20,344 nucleotides of DNA, from contig UQVK01000069.1 of the NCBI GenBank assembly GCA_900544445.1, forward strand, positions 1 through 20,344. Direction: 5' to 3'. The notes beneath the pieces were generated by a model, which had not been told where the DNA came from, made no database searches, and was given only the letters and a program-made list of their open reading frames with translations. The position numbers were made by a program, and so were the translations under genes. Positions within the stretch are counted from its first letter, which is position 1; each line of letters starts with the position of its first letter. The stretch is from an uncultured Lachnospiraceae bacterium (GTDB lineage: Bacteria; Bacillota; Clostridia; Lachnospirales; Lachnospiraceae). This document shows positions 6,210-14,298 of this stretch, in pieces.

Positions 6210-8811
6210 TGCGTTTACGTCTCTTTTCTTGAAAGGTCAGAAGCGGGGCAAGCACCGCCATGGTGGCAAAGCCCATCGGATTGCAGGGATGGAACAGCCA
6301 CTCCACCAGTCCCGCCACAGCGAAGGCGATGAAGACAGCCAGCGGCAGCGCCGCGTATTCATCCCTCTCCTCCCCCCTTCTGCGCTTCTGGTACAGGTTA
6401 CAGTATGCATAACGAAGCATCTGCACCAGCGTGACAACGCCCAGAAGCACATAGACCGCTCCTGTGATCAGACCATGGTCATGAATCACCTGCAGATAGG
6501 TGTTGTGCGCGTGGACGGAAAGGGTGCCGTCCTCCAGCGGAACGCCCATCAGCTCATGGCCGGTCAGATTCCACTGCGCGATATATCTCCGGAACAGGGC
6601 CATCCGTCCGTTGGAAATATCGCCGCCCTCTTCCTCATCGGAAGGCCCGGACTGGGTCCCGGAATCCGTCTGCGCTTCCGTCGTCCCAGTCGTCTCAGTC
6701 TCTCCATCCGCCAGAACGTCTCCTGCGCTTTCCGAAGCGGAAGCGGTCAGCGCATATATCTGGGACACCGCCGGGGAGTCTTCCCGAGAAGACTCTGCAG
6801 AGGCATCCGCCATGAAGGTATCCACAAATTTCCGCAGCACCATGTGCTCGTCGCCAAAAATCTTCCCGTCAAAGCAGTAGGCAAAACGGGCGAAGGTCAT
6901 ATAGTTTTCGGAATCCGCCCGGTCGCCCTTATGAACAGCCCATTCCTCCGAATTCGCTTCCAGCTCGAAGATGTAAGGATCATCATACAGAGGCGGAATC
7001 AGCCGGATGGCAGAATAGGTCACAGGGAAACAGGCCAGCACCGTCAGGAGCAGAACGCCCGCCTTTGTGAAAAAGGCGCCCGGCCTCTCCCGGTAACAGA
7101 CGAGTGAAACGAACACCAGAATGACCAGCCCCATCACTCCCGCCGCCAGATATCCGGTCCGGGACAGGGTGAGAATCAGCAGGGAGGCGGCCATGCCGAA
7201 CAGAAGGCCGGTTCCCCACCAGGCGTACAGCTTCCGGGAGCGGTGATAGCGTACCAGCAGCCGCACGAACAGGGCCGCAAGCACCAGGGTCAGGTAGGCC
7301 GCCGTCACCGTCACCGTGTGAAATACGAAATTATAACGGTAAAAATACCAGGCGCGGAAGGGCCTTCTCGCCACGGCAAAAACCAGAGCGCAGACAAAAT
7401 TCAGAATGATTCCGTTACAGAAAACCGGAAGGAACCGTTCCTTTCTCTCCCACGCAAGACAGAACAGATACAAAAGTCCGAACGCTGCGGCCAGATAAAT
7501 GGGCCAGCCTCTGGTATTGCGGAACACGATGAGAAGAGCCAGAAAAACTGCGAGCAGCCCGGCATAAAATGGAGAAATCTTCTTCCATTTCACTCTTTTT
7601 TTCACAAAGATCCGAATGAACTGAATGAGCACCAGCCCTCCGACCACAAACAGGATGGCGTTCAGACGCGCCAGCCTGTCCTGCTCCGCCACACCGCGAA
7701 ACTGCAGCCAGTAGAAAAAGCCCGCTGCGGAGGAAGCCACGATCCAGATCAGATTTCCGATATGAAGCAAAGCCTTCTTTTCGCACATAGTAAGCAGCAC
7801 CAGCCCCAGGAAAATCAGCACCTTCCGATACGCATAGGCCTGGTAGATATTATACATCGCGTTCATGTAATCGATGCAGCCCCACAGCGCTCCGGCCCAG
7901 AAAACCGTCTGGAGGGTATCCATCCCCCTGTCCAGCAGATTTTCCCGCACCACCAGCGGAAGCGGCCTGATATCGTCCCGCCTGGCGTTTACCGCATAGA
8001 GCAGAACTGCCGCAAAAACGAGGATTCCCGCACAGTACACCATCTTGTCCGAACGGACGCCTCCGTAATAATCAAACAGAAGCACAGCCGCGAGCCAGAC
8101 GGCCGCTCCTGCCGCGATCAGCGGATTGCAGACTGCACGGAACAGCCACTGCACCTTCACCTCCCGGTTTTTCCGGTTCTTTCTGGCGGCATTTTCGGTC
8201 AGCAGCACAAAAAAGCCCGCGATCAGGGCAATCCCTGCCATCAGCGCGCCCTTCTTCCAGAGGCTCAATGGATTTGCATAGGTAAAGCGCATGAGGATGT
8301 TCTGCCCGATCTGTTCCTGGATCTGCCCGTCCTCATCCACATAATAATAATTTCCGTAAACCGTAAGTCCGGATTCCCCTGTGTTCTGCCATCCCAGAAC
8401 CAGTTCCTCCTCCGGATGACTGATCTGCCAGACATAGGCCCTCCCGGCCTCCGTCTGAAATTCCACCGGAACCGTAAAAAATCCCGGAGCCTCATAGGTA
8501 TCCAGCGCCACGTTTCTGGAAAAAACCGTCTCTCCCAGATCATTGGAAATGGACAGATTCACCACCTTACGGGAAAGGTCATTTTCCGCGAAGATGCTGA
8601 TGCTTTCCAGATATCCGCCGTCCGCGATGAAGACCTGCTGAATCCGGTCATCCTGCCCGACGGGTTCCGTCTGCCCTGCCGTGGTCTGGTTTCCCGCAGC
8701 CACCCGGCTGGAGTCCAGAATCCCGATGGGGCCGACGAGCAGCATCAGCACCACCGCATAGCACAGGATCGCATATTCGATTGCACGGCTTTTTTTCAGC
8801 TTTCTGTTCAT
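6202..8811 (-). CDS. O-antigen ligase/polymerase-like membrane protein with extracytoplasmic beta domain
   Basis: An 869-residue polytopic protein. TM1 is about residues 14-32. Residues 33-180 form a soluble segment rich in alternating hydrophobic residues, probably a beta-sandwich facing outside. Many TM helices follow from about 187. The Wzy_C/WaaL-like signature appears as LTLSRTGYLA (R551) and, after a large outer loop, HAHNTYLQVIHDHGL (767-781). WaaL-type enzymes use an arginine and a histidine in such positions to transfer an undecaprenyl-diphosphate-linked glycan to an acceptor; Wzy polymerases are related. Here the enzyme would polymerise the glycan or attach it to a wall or protein acceptor, but sequence does not distinguish these. 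The outer loop holds a 67-residue low-complexity insert (667-733), rich in Ser, Thr, Glu, Asp and Gly. At 869 residues it is about twice the usual ligase length. The start has AAAGGAAA at good spacing. Confidence 0.85.
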   Translation of the reverse strand: MNRKLKKSRAIEYAILCYAVVLMLLVGPIGILDSSRVAAGNQTTAGQTEPVGQDDRIQQVFIADGGYLESISIFAENDLSRKVVNLSISNDLGETVFSRNVALDTYEAPGFFTVPVEFQTEAGRAYVWQISHPEEELVLGWQNTGESGLTVYGNYYYVDEDGQIQEQIGQNILMRFTYANPLSLWKKGALMAGIALIAGFFVLLTENAARKNRKNREVKVQWLFRAVCNPLIAAGAAVWLAAVLLFDYYGGVRSDKMVYCAGILVFAAVLLYAVNARRDDIRPLPLVVRENLLDRGMDTLQTVFWAGALWGCIDYMNAMYNIYQAYAYRKVLIFLGLVLLTMCEKKALLHIGNLIWIVASSAAGFFYWLQFRGVAEQDRLARLNAILFVVGGLVLIQFIRIFVKKRVKWKKISPFYAGLLAVFLALLIVFRNTRGWPIYLAAAFGLLYLFCLAWERKERFLPVFCNGIILNFVCALVFAVARRPFRAWYFYRYNFVFHTVTVTAAYLTLVLAALFVRLLVRYHRSRKLYAWWGTGLLFGMAASLLILTLSRTGYLAAGVMGLVILVFVSLVCYRERPGAFFTKAGVLLLTVLACFPVTYSAIRLIPPLYDDPYIFELEANSEEWAVHKGDRADSENYMTFARFAYCFDGKIFGDEHMVLRKFVDTFMADASAESSREDSPAVSQIYALTASASESAGDVLADGETETTGTTEAQTDSGTQSGPSDEEEGGDISNGRMALFRRYIAQWNLTGHELMGVPLEDGTLSVHAHNTYLQVIHDHGLITGAVYVLLGVVTLVQMLRYAYCNLYQKRRRGEERDEYAALPLAVFIAFAVAGLVEWLFHPCNPMGFATMAVLAPLLTFQEKRRKRNE

Positions 8812-8833
8812 TGCATTTCCTTTTTTGATATCG

Positions 8834-10759
8834 TCAAATTGGCGCTTCCTCAGTATAGCATAATTTTCCCCGGCTTACAACAAGTGCCAGAACAGGCAGT
8901 GCAAACCAGAAAATCAGCACATAGCGCACCAGGCTGGTGGGGCCCAGAAGCACGGTGAGCCAATTTAATCCTGCCGGAAGGAAGGCCGCCGCCTGGCGGA
9001 AACGCCTGCATCTTAACAAAAAAACGATTCCCGCCGCGTACACCCAGAAAAGGAAGCCCGACGAAAACAGCATGGACAGCACGGGAACGCGCTGCTGAAA
9101 CAGCTCCAGGCTCATCTTTTCAAACAGTGCATCCAGCCAGGGGATGAAGCTGTGCCGCTGGCCCGGAAGCTCTGTCTCATAACCGAAATAGGAGCTTTCC
9201 CCATAGGTGAAGGTAAACACTGTGTTGCCCTGATAGCCGTCCAGCACCGCGTCCGGATACCAGAAGCCATAAGAAGTGAGCAGCCAGGCGTTCAGGTAGG
9301 AGGCCGGAGCCTTCCCCCCTATGGACAGCCAGAGCCTCCAGAAGGCGGAGGAATCCTGCGCATAGGCCGCGTTGTTGAAGGAAATCTTCACGTTGTCGCT
9401 CAGCTTTGGCGTATACCGTTCCAGCGCCTCCCGGGGCAGGAAGGAAAACAGGACTTCCTCCTCCTCTTCGGTAAATACCTCCGGGCTGAGCGTCCAGGTG
9501 CGGGCCAGCTGCTGGATGGGCACGGTGAGCATTTCCTGGTTTTCCGAATCCTCCGCATGAAAGACCGTTTTCAGCCCGGCGCTGACGCCAAGCGTGAGAA
9601 TCAGGGCGCAAAGCCCGGCCAGCGCCGCCCGCATCCATTGCTTTCTTCCGGCCAGCGCCGCCATGGCCGGAATCAGAAGAATCAGAATATACAGCCCGTT
9701 ATGGCGCATCAGCGCCATGAGGCACAAAGCGCCCGCAAGCGCGGCCACGTTCTTTTTCGTCGAAAAGAACGCTTCTCTCTCCTCTGCCATCTGCACCAGA
9801 AGCAGGATGACCGCCAGCATTGCCGCCGAATACAGGGTATCCTTGGCGGAGCAGAGCACATACATCTGAATCACCGGAAAAAACGCAAAATAAAGGGTTC
9901 CCGCCACCCGAAGCCAGAGGGGAGCGCCCCTTTTCCTGAGGGAATCCAGCACCCAGGTGAAACAGACAGCCAGCACCGTCATCTGGAAGATCATATAGCA
10001 GGCGATTCCCGCATTGTAGCTTCCGAACAGTTTGTTTCCCGCACTGATGATTCCGCCCAGAAGGAGCACATGCAGCAGCGGATGATGGGTGGTGAACCGC
10101 CTCTGGGCCACCTGGTTGAACTCCTCCTGCGCGTCATAGACGAAGAAGCCCGGCCACACTGCAAGAAGCACGATTCCCCAGACAATCAGGAAAAAGAGAA
10201 AAACGAGAAGTCTCCGCTTCCCCACGGGCAGGTTTTCCCAACGGGAGAAAAGTCCGGCCTTCCGGACGGCCGCCCCTTCCTGTTCTTCGGCCCGCGCTCC
10301 GCCCGCCGCTTTCACTCCATCCCCAGCCATTCGTTCTTCCAGCAGCCCGTACAGCCGCTCCAGAAGCGCGGCGAAGAACAGGGTCAGAAAGGGCAGGGAC
10401 AGCCACAGCCTCCAGTCGGTCAGAAGCAGATAGCCGTCCGCCTCCAGCCGGCTTCCCAGAGTGCAGGCCAGCACAAAGCTGAAGGCAAGAAGCAGCGTGA
10501 GAACGCCTTTCACTTTCCCTGCCGCCCCCGTTTCCGAAAGCATCCGCTCCTCCGCATGCCTGACCGCCGGAAAGGCGAGCAGGAACACCGCCACGGACAG
10601 AAAGCTGTTGGAAAAGCCCAGGCCGCGCCCTTCCGAAAGGAGCATCTGAGGCAGAAACAGCACGCCGCCAAGCGTGATTGCAAAGGGGAGCAAAAGGCTG
10701 GCCGGGCCGGATTTTTTCCCCGTCAGGGGCCCGTTATTGTTCTTCTCCGTCATCCTCAT
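8834..10759 (-). CDS. DUF6020-like polytopic membrane protein, probable GT-C glycosyltransferase
   Basis: A 641-residue multi-span membrane protein; I recognise the pattern as DUF6020-like, common in Clostridia. Four or so hydrophobic spans come first, then a charged cytoplasmic linker (about 140-180) with many Ala, Gly, Glu and Arg. The core follows, with WPGFFVYDAQEEFNQV (202-217) and HHPLLH (225-230). An Asp after the first core TM helix (D209) and a nearby His-rich segment are arranged as in GT-C enzymes, which transfer sugars from polyprenyl-phosphate donors outside the membrane. CSAKDTLYSAAML and ALMRHNGLYIL are further family-like segments. It directly follows, and overlaps by 26 bases, a GtrB-type gene that would make such a donor. 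Two ATGs compete: 10759, with GGGAGA about ten bases upstream, and 10753, without a usable site; I use 10759. Activity is inferred. Confidence 0.8.
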   Translation of the reverse strand: MRMTEKNNNGPLTGKKSGPASLLLPFAITLGGVLFLPQMLLSEGRGLGFSNSFLSVAVFLLAFPAVRHAEERMLSETGAAGKVKGVLTLLLAFSFVLACTLGSRLEADGYLLLTDWRLWLSLPFLTLFFAALLERLYGLLEERMAGDGVKAAGGARAEEQEGAAVRKAGLFSRWENLPVGKRRLLVFLFFLIVWGIVLLAVWPGFFVYDAQEEFNQVAQRRFTTHHPLLHVLLLGGIISAGNKLFGSYNAGIACYMIFQMTVLAVCFTWVLDSLRKRGAPLWLRVAGTLYFAFFPVIQMYVLCSAKDTLYSAAMLAVILLLVQMAEEREAFFSTKKNVAALAGALCLMALMRHNGLYILILLIPAMAALAGRKQWMRAALAGLCALILTLGVSAGLKTVFHAEDSENQEMLTVPIQQLARTWTLSPEVFTEEEEEVLFSFLPREALERYTPKLSDNVKISFNNAAYAQDSSAFWRLWLSIGGKAPASYLNAWLLTSYGFWYPDAVLDGYQGNTVFTFTYGESSYFGYETELPGQRHSFIPWLDALFEKMSLELFQQRVPVLSMLFSSGFLFWVYAAGIVFLLRCRRFRQAAAFLPAGLNWLTVLLGPTSLVRYVLIFWFALPVLALVVSRGKLCYTEEAPI

Positions 10760-11687
10760 TCTTTACGATCTCCCGTATTACATACTGCGGTGCATTGTTC
10801 ATGCAGATATACATTCTCCCCACGTATTCTCCGATCAGGCCCAGCATCAGCATCAACATGCCGCCGATGAACACGATGGCTGACATCAGGGCGCTGAACC
10901 CCACAGGAACCAGCGGATTCACCAGTTTCTTGATAATGGTGTACAGGCCGTACAGAAAGCCCAGAGCCGCGCAGCCCACCCCCACCATGGTTGCGATGCG
11001 CAGGGGCTTTTCGCTGAAGGAAGTGAATCCGTTGAACCAGAGGGAAAACAGCTTGCCCAGCGTATAGCCCGATTCGCCCGCCCGGCGGTCATGATGCTCC
11101 ACCGTCACGTTTCCAATATTTTTTGTCGCCCGCAGCACCAGGCCGATCACGTAGGGAAAGGCGTTCTGATACCGCAGCATCTCGTCCACGATGAAGCGCT
11201 TCGCTGCAAAAAAACTGGAAATATAAAGATCCTTCGGCTTCCCCAGCATAAAGCAGAGCATCCAGTCGTTCACCCTGCTGCCGAAGTTACGGAACGCGTT
11301 GTGGTGCTTATGCTCATATTTTGCATACACCACATCCCTTCCCTCCTCCAGACCACGGATCAGCTCTCCGATGGAAGAGGCCGGCGTCTGCCCGTCATCA
11401 TCCATGCACACCAGGTAATCCCCCTTCATCTGCCGGAATCCCGCCATCAGCGCCGCGTGCTGCCCGAAATTCCGGGCCAGATTCACACCGGTGATGTAAG
11501 CCTTCTCCTGACAGAGCCTGCGGATTTCCTCAAAGGTTCCATCCGGCGAGCTGTCATTGACCAGAATGATCTCATACCGATAATGCTCCTCCAGTTGTTT
11601 CATTTCCTTCTCAATATCCTCCACCACGCCCGCGATCATCGTCTCCGAACGGTAGCAGGGGATCACAATGCTGATCAGTTTCTTCAT
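10734..11687 (-). CDS. GtrB/ArnC/DPM1-type GT2 polyprenyl-phosphate glycosyltransferase
   Basis: A 317-residue GT2 enzyme. The GT-A core opens with SIVIPCYRSETMI (6-18), then LVNDSSPDGT (42-51), NLARNFGQHAAL (69-80) and the metal-binding MDDDGQ (95-100, DDD at 96-98). RRAGESGYTLGKL (201-213) is the conserved post-core motif. Two C-terminal TM helices, about 230-252 and 262-290, end in GEYVGRMY (286-293), as in GtrB-like transferases. Such enzymes transfer a sugar from a nucleotide donor to undecaprenyl phosphate, giving a lipid-phosphate sugar that is flipped and used by GT-C enzymes. The preceding GNAT and nearby WecE-like gene suggest a 4-amino-4,6-dideoxyhexose as the sugar, by analogy with ArnB-ArnC (inference). 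It starts 9 bases after the GNAT stop behind a weak AGAGAAAG site. Confidence 0.92.
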   Translation of the reverse strand: MKKLISIVIPCYRSETMIAGVVEDIEKEMKQLEEHYRYEIILVNDSSPDGTFEEIRRLCQEKAYITGVNLARNFGQHAALMAGFRQMKGDYLVCMDDDGQTPASSIGELIRGLEEGRDVVYAKYEHKHHNAFRNFGSRVNDWMLCFMLGKPKDLYISSFFAAKRFIVDEMLRYQNAFPYVIGLVLRATKNIGNVTVEHHDRRAGESGYTLGKLFSLWFNGFTSFSEKPLRIATMVGVGCAALGFLYGLYTIIKKLVNPLVPVGFSALMSAIVFIGGMLMLMLGLIGEYVGRMYICMNNAPQYVIREIVKNEDDGEEQ

Positions 11688-11696
11688 ATCTTTCTC

Positions 11697-12260
11697 TTAC
11701 TTCTCCATAGATTCCGATGATTCCGGAAACAGAACCGCCATCAGGATCAGATCCCGCCAGCTGCCGTCCTCATTCCTGATCTCGTCCTGTAAAAGGGCTT
11801 CCCGGTGAAAACCGGCCTTTTCGTAACTTCTCACCGCCGCCGCATTATCCGCGAACACCCGCAGGGAAAGTTTATGCAGCTTCAGCTCGCTGCGGGCATA
11901 GGCAATGGCTCCCTTCGCAGCCAGCGTGCCATAACCCTTTCCCGCCGCGTCTGCCTCTCCGATAAAAATTCCGTACTCGCCCTTCCGGTTTTTCCGGTCA
12001 ACATCCCGGATATAAACGCTTCCCACGGGCCTGTCTGTCTCCGTCTCGCAGAGGATGAACTGGACCACCTCTCCCGTCGCCACTCTGGTTTCCAGCCAGT
12101 TCAGATGTCCCTGTCTGGTGAATGGCCTCTGATCGATGAAATTCTTTCTCACCCGGTCGGAATTGCGCCACCGGATGATCCGGTCCGTATCCTCCAGGGT
12201 AATCGGCCGCAGGTAAACCGGCCCAAGATCCATTCTTTCTTCCTGTTTTATATCCTTCAT
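11697..12260 (-). CDS. GNAT-family N-acetyltransferase (RimJ/RimL, WecD- or PseH-like)
   Basis: A 187-residue GNAT protein. An N-terminal YLRPITLEDTDRIIRWRNSD with VRKNFIDQRP is the pattern seen in PseH and RimJ/L relatives. The beta-4 strand GEYGIFIGEAD is followed by the acetyl-CoA pyrophosphate loop GKGYGTLA, and RVFADNAAAVRSYEKAGF is the typical C-terminal alpha-beta element. Encoded between a WecE-type aminotransferase and a GtrB-type transferase, it is most simply the enzyme that acetylates the 4-amino group of a dTDP- or UDP-amino sugar, as WecD does after WecE and PseH after PseC. It could also supply the acetylation missing from the PglE branch. An open frame extends to 12431, but that region overlaps the preceding gene and encodes no fold; the ATG at 12260 has GAGGA five bases upstream. 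A second ATG at 12233, with AGGAAG before it, cannot be excluded. Confidence 0.88.
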   Translation of the reverse strand: MKDIKQEERMDLGPVYLRPITLEDTDRIIRWRNSDRVRKNFIDQRPFTRQGHLNWLETRVATGEVVQFILCETETDRPVGSVYIRDVDRKNRKGEYGIFIGEADAAGKGYGTLAAKGAIAYARSELKLHKLSLRVFADNAAAVRSYEKAGFHREALLQDEIRNEDGSWRDLILMAVLFPESSESMEK

Positions 12261-12265
12261 AACAA

Positions 12266-12270
12266 TCCTC
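12266..12270 (-). promoter_or_regulatory. Ribosome binding site deciding the GNAT start
   Basis: GAGGA on the minus strand, five bases before the ATG at 12260. It lies in the 76-base spacer 12261-12336, which otherwise shows only a short AACGTAA direct repeat (12278-12284 and 12293-12299). This supports the shorter protein. Confidence 0.6.
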
Positions 12271-12336
12271 ATTTCGGAACGTAACAGAACGCAACGTAAT
12301 AAAGCTTCGCCTCCTGCCCGGTCCGCTCCGGCGGTT

Positions 12337-14298
12337 TCAGTTTCGTTCCAGCCGCCAGATGTACAGGCTCCTTCCCTCCGCCGTGATCTCTTCTTCCAGA
12401 ACGAGCTCCCCGTTTCCGCCATGCTCCGCAAGCAGCTCGGTCAGCCAACTCCAGTCGGTGTCCGCCTCTCCCACAAACCGGACATTTTCTCCTGAGAGAA
12501 CGGCCTGCCCCATGCTTTCATAACCGAAGGCGGCGAGCTTCTTCTCGCTGTGCGGACTCTTGCACATCCAGCCGCCCAGCAGGTCATAATTGCCCGGCCT
12601 GATTTTTTCCGTAAACAGCTTCTCTGAAAAATCCACCGTGGACATCACGTCCGCCAGATACAGGTTCTCCTGCCGGTAGCGGGAAAGGGCCGCCAGATTC
12701 ACCGCGTTCCCCTGTTCCCTGCGGGCGTATTCCGCATCCGTGCGTTCCGCCTCTTGAGGAAGCCAGATGACCACGGCAGCCAGAGAAAGCACCAGAACTG
12801 CAATGCGGATGACACGGACGGGCAGACCTTCCGGGCCGGAAGTCTGCCATCCGGAAGACTGTTGTCCGGAAATCTGCCGCATTCCGCAGACCGTATCCAG
12901 AAACAGCCAGGCCAGCATCACCAGTTCACAGAAGTAGAGCGGATGGCTGATCCGCTCCGGCACCCGTTCCCGCAGGATGAGATACATCCACAGGCCGCTT
13001 CTTACCGCGCCAAGAAGCAGAAGCTTCCAGAGGATGCCGCTTTCTTTCGGGAACGCTTTCCTGTCCTTCCATTCCCTTTCGTTCCCGCCATCCCGCTCCT
13101 GCCTCTTCTGTTTCCGCGCTGCTCTCCATCTGACAAAAGCCGCAGCCAGAAGCAGCGCCGCAAATCCGCCCTCTAAAGCCAGCCAGGGAAGCTGATCGTC
13201 AGGAACGATGGAGCGGTTGTTTTTCAGCCGCTGCACATACAGCCAGACGCCTTCTGAAAGGCTGTGCATGAAGGCGCCCCGGGTTTTCCTTCCGTAGGCC
13301 GCGATCTGTTCCATCACCTGCGCGTCGATGGCGTCGTCCGCCCCGTAGTTATAATTGACCAGCAGCTCACACTGGGTTTCCGTCAGTCCCAGCCCTTCAT
13401 AAAATTCCCGGTTTTCCTCAAAAGAGCGCAGGGAGGCGTCATAGAAATCATAAACCTGCGTTCTCGCGTCAAACAGGGCTTCAAATTCCTGCCACTCCGG
13501 ATCCGAACAGGCCAGCCGGTCCGCTCCGAAGCAGGCAAGAACCCCTGCCAGAATCAGGCCGAACAGCCCCAGGAAGGAAGCCGCATTCCGTCCGGTGAAA
13601 ACGGGTCCGCGCATGGCCCGCGCGGCCCATTTCCAGATGCCCCCCACGCCTGCGAGCGGCAGAAGCAGCAGCCCCATCTCACTGCGCAGGCAGAAGGCGA
13701 GCCAGAAAAGCAGTGCGGCGGGCAGGCAGCGGAGCCAGAAGGTGACGGCGCGCTCGCTCTCCCGTTCCCTTACAGTCAGGAAGGCAAAAATGGCGGCCGT
13801 CGCCAGCAGCCCGGCCGTCACCGTATACTGGACAAACACCAGATGGTACAGCAGACAGGCCGCGATCAGCAGGGTTTCCAGCAGACTCAGGCACAGCTTT
13901 TTCAGCGATCCGCTCACGGAAAAGGTTCCGGCTGCCCGGATTTTGCCCGGAGCCGCCGATCCGCTCACAGCGTCCAGGCTCCGCTTCAGGATCAGGAAGA
14001 TGCTTCCCGCCTGGCAGAGCCAGAGAAAGGCGCCGAACACCGGAACGCCGGGAAGCACCCGGTACAGCCCGGCAAGCAGGGCGGACAGGGGCCACAGAAG
14101 CTGAGCGGTCAGCGCCTCCGGCTCTCCCGTATATACGCCGGAAAGGATGTCCCGGATCAGCACATCGTCGTTTAAGTCAAAATAGTAATCCCAGGCCATC
14201 CCGGTTCCGAGAAACAACACCAGACAGCAGAAGGCCGGAATCAGCCAGTTTTCTCTTTTTTTCAAAAAAGCGGTGAAAGCGCTTCTCTTAATGACCAT
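12337..14298 (-). CDS. Polytopic membrane protein with DLNDD motif, GT-C-like
   Basis: A 653-residue protein with about ten hydrophobic spans and a soluble C-terminal tail. After TM1 comes YYFDLNDDVLIRDILSGVYT (38-57), with D41, N43, D44 and D45. An acidic cluster in the first outer loop is a hallmark of GT-C transferases. I associate this motif with uncharacterised membrane proteins of Lachnospiraceae surface-glycan loci but know no assigned function. A periplasmic-type loop (about 265-350) carries further acidic segments. A low-complexity hydrophilic stretch near residue 480 is encoded by three 15-base repeats. The C-terminal about 130 residues look soluble, as in other large GT-C proteins. 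The start overlaps the wecE stop by 11 bases and has AAAGGAA close upstream, so it is translationally coupled to wecE. A polymerase or other transport role is possible. Confidence 0.78.
   Translation of the reverse strand: MVIKRSAFTAFLKKRENWLIPAFCCLVLFLGTGMAWDYYFDLNDDVLIRDILSGVYTGEPEALTAQLLWPLSALLAGLYRVLPGVPVFGAFLWLCQAGSIFLILKRSLDAVSGSAAPGKIRAAGTFSVSGSLKKLCLSLLETLLIAACLLYHLVFVQYTVTAGLLATAAIFAFLTVRERESERAVTFWLRCLPAALLFWLAFCLRSEMGLLLLPLAGVGGIWKWAARAMRGPVFTGRNAASFLGLFGLILAGVLACFGADRLACSDPEWQEFEALFDARTQVYDFYDASLRSFEENREFYEGLGLTETQCELLVNYNYGADDAIDAQVMEQIAAYGRKTRGAFMHSLSEGVWLYVQRLKNNRSIVPDDQLPWLALEGGFAALLLAAAFVRWRAARKQKRQERDGGNEREWKDRKAFPKESGILWKLLLLGAVRSGLWMYLILRERVPERISHPLYFCELVMLAWLFLDTVCGMRQISGQQSSGWQTSGPEGLPVRVIRIAVLVLSLAAVVIWLPQEAERTDAEYARREQGNAVNLAALSRYRQENLYLADVMSTVDFSEKLFTEKIRPGNYDLLGGWMCKSPHSEKKLAAFGYESMGQAVLSGENVRFVGEADTDWSWLTELLAEHGGNGELVLEEEITAEGRSLYIWRLERN
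12836..12880 (-). repeat. Three 15-base direct repeats inside the DLNDD membrane protein gene
   Basis: Three consecutive 15-base units each begin CCGGA on the plus strand (12836, 12851, 12866) and continue with related sequence (AGTCTGCCAT, AGACTGTTGT, AATCTGCCGC). In the gene they encode the pentapeptides RQISG, QQSSG and WQTSG. The unit length is a multiple of three, so copy-number change keeps the frame. It lies in a hydrophilic loop between predicted TM helices. Confidence 0.7.

Noticed and set aside
12278..12299. AACGTAA direct repeat spaced by 15 bases before the GNAT gene, considered as an operator
   Set aside because: Too short to stand out from chance, with no promoter elements around it.
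12261..12431. N-terminal extension of the GNAT frame by 57 residues
   Set aside because: It overlaps the 3' end of the preceding gene, has no fold or family match, and the ATG at 12260 has its own GAGGA site.
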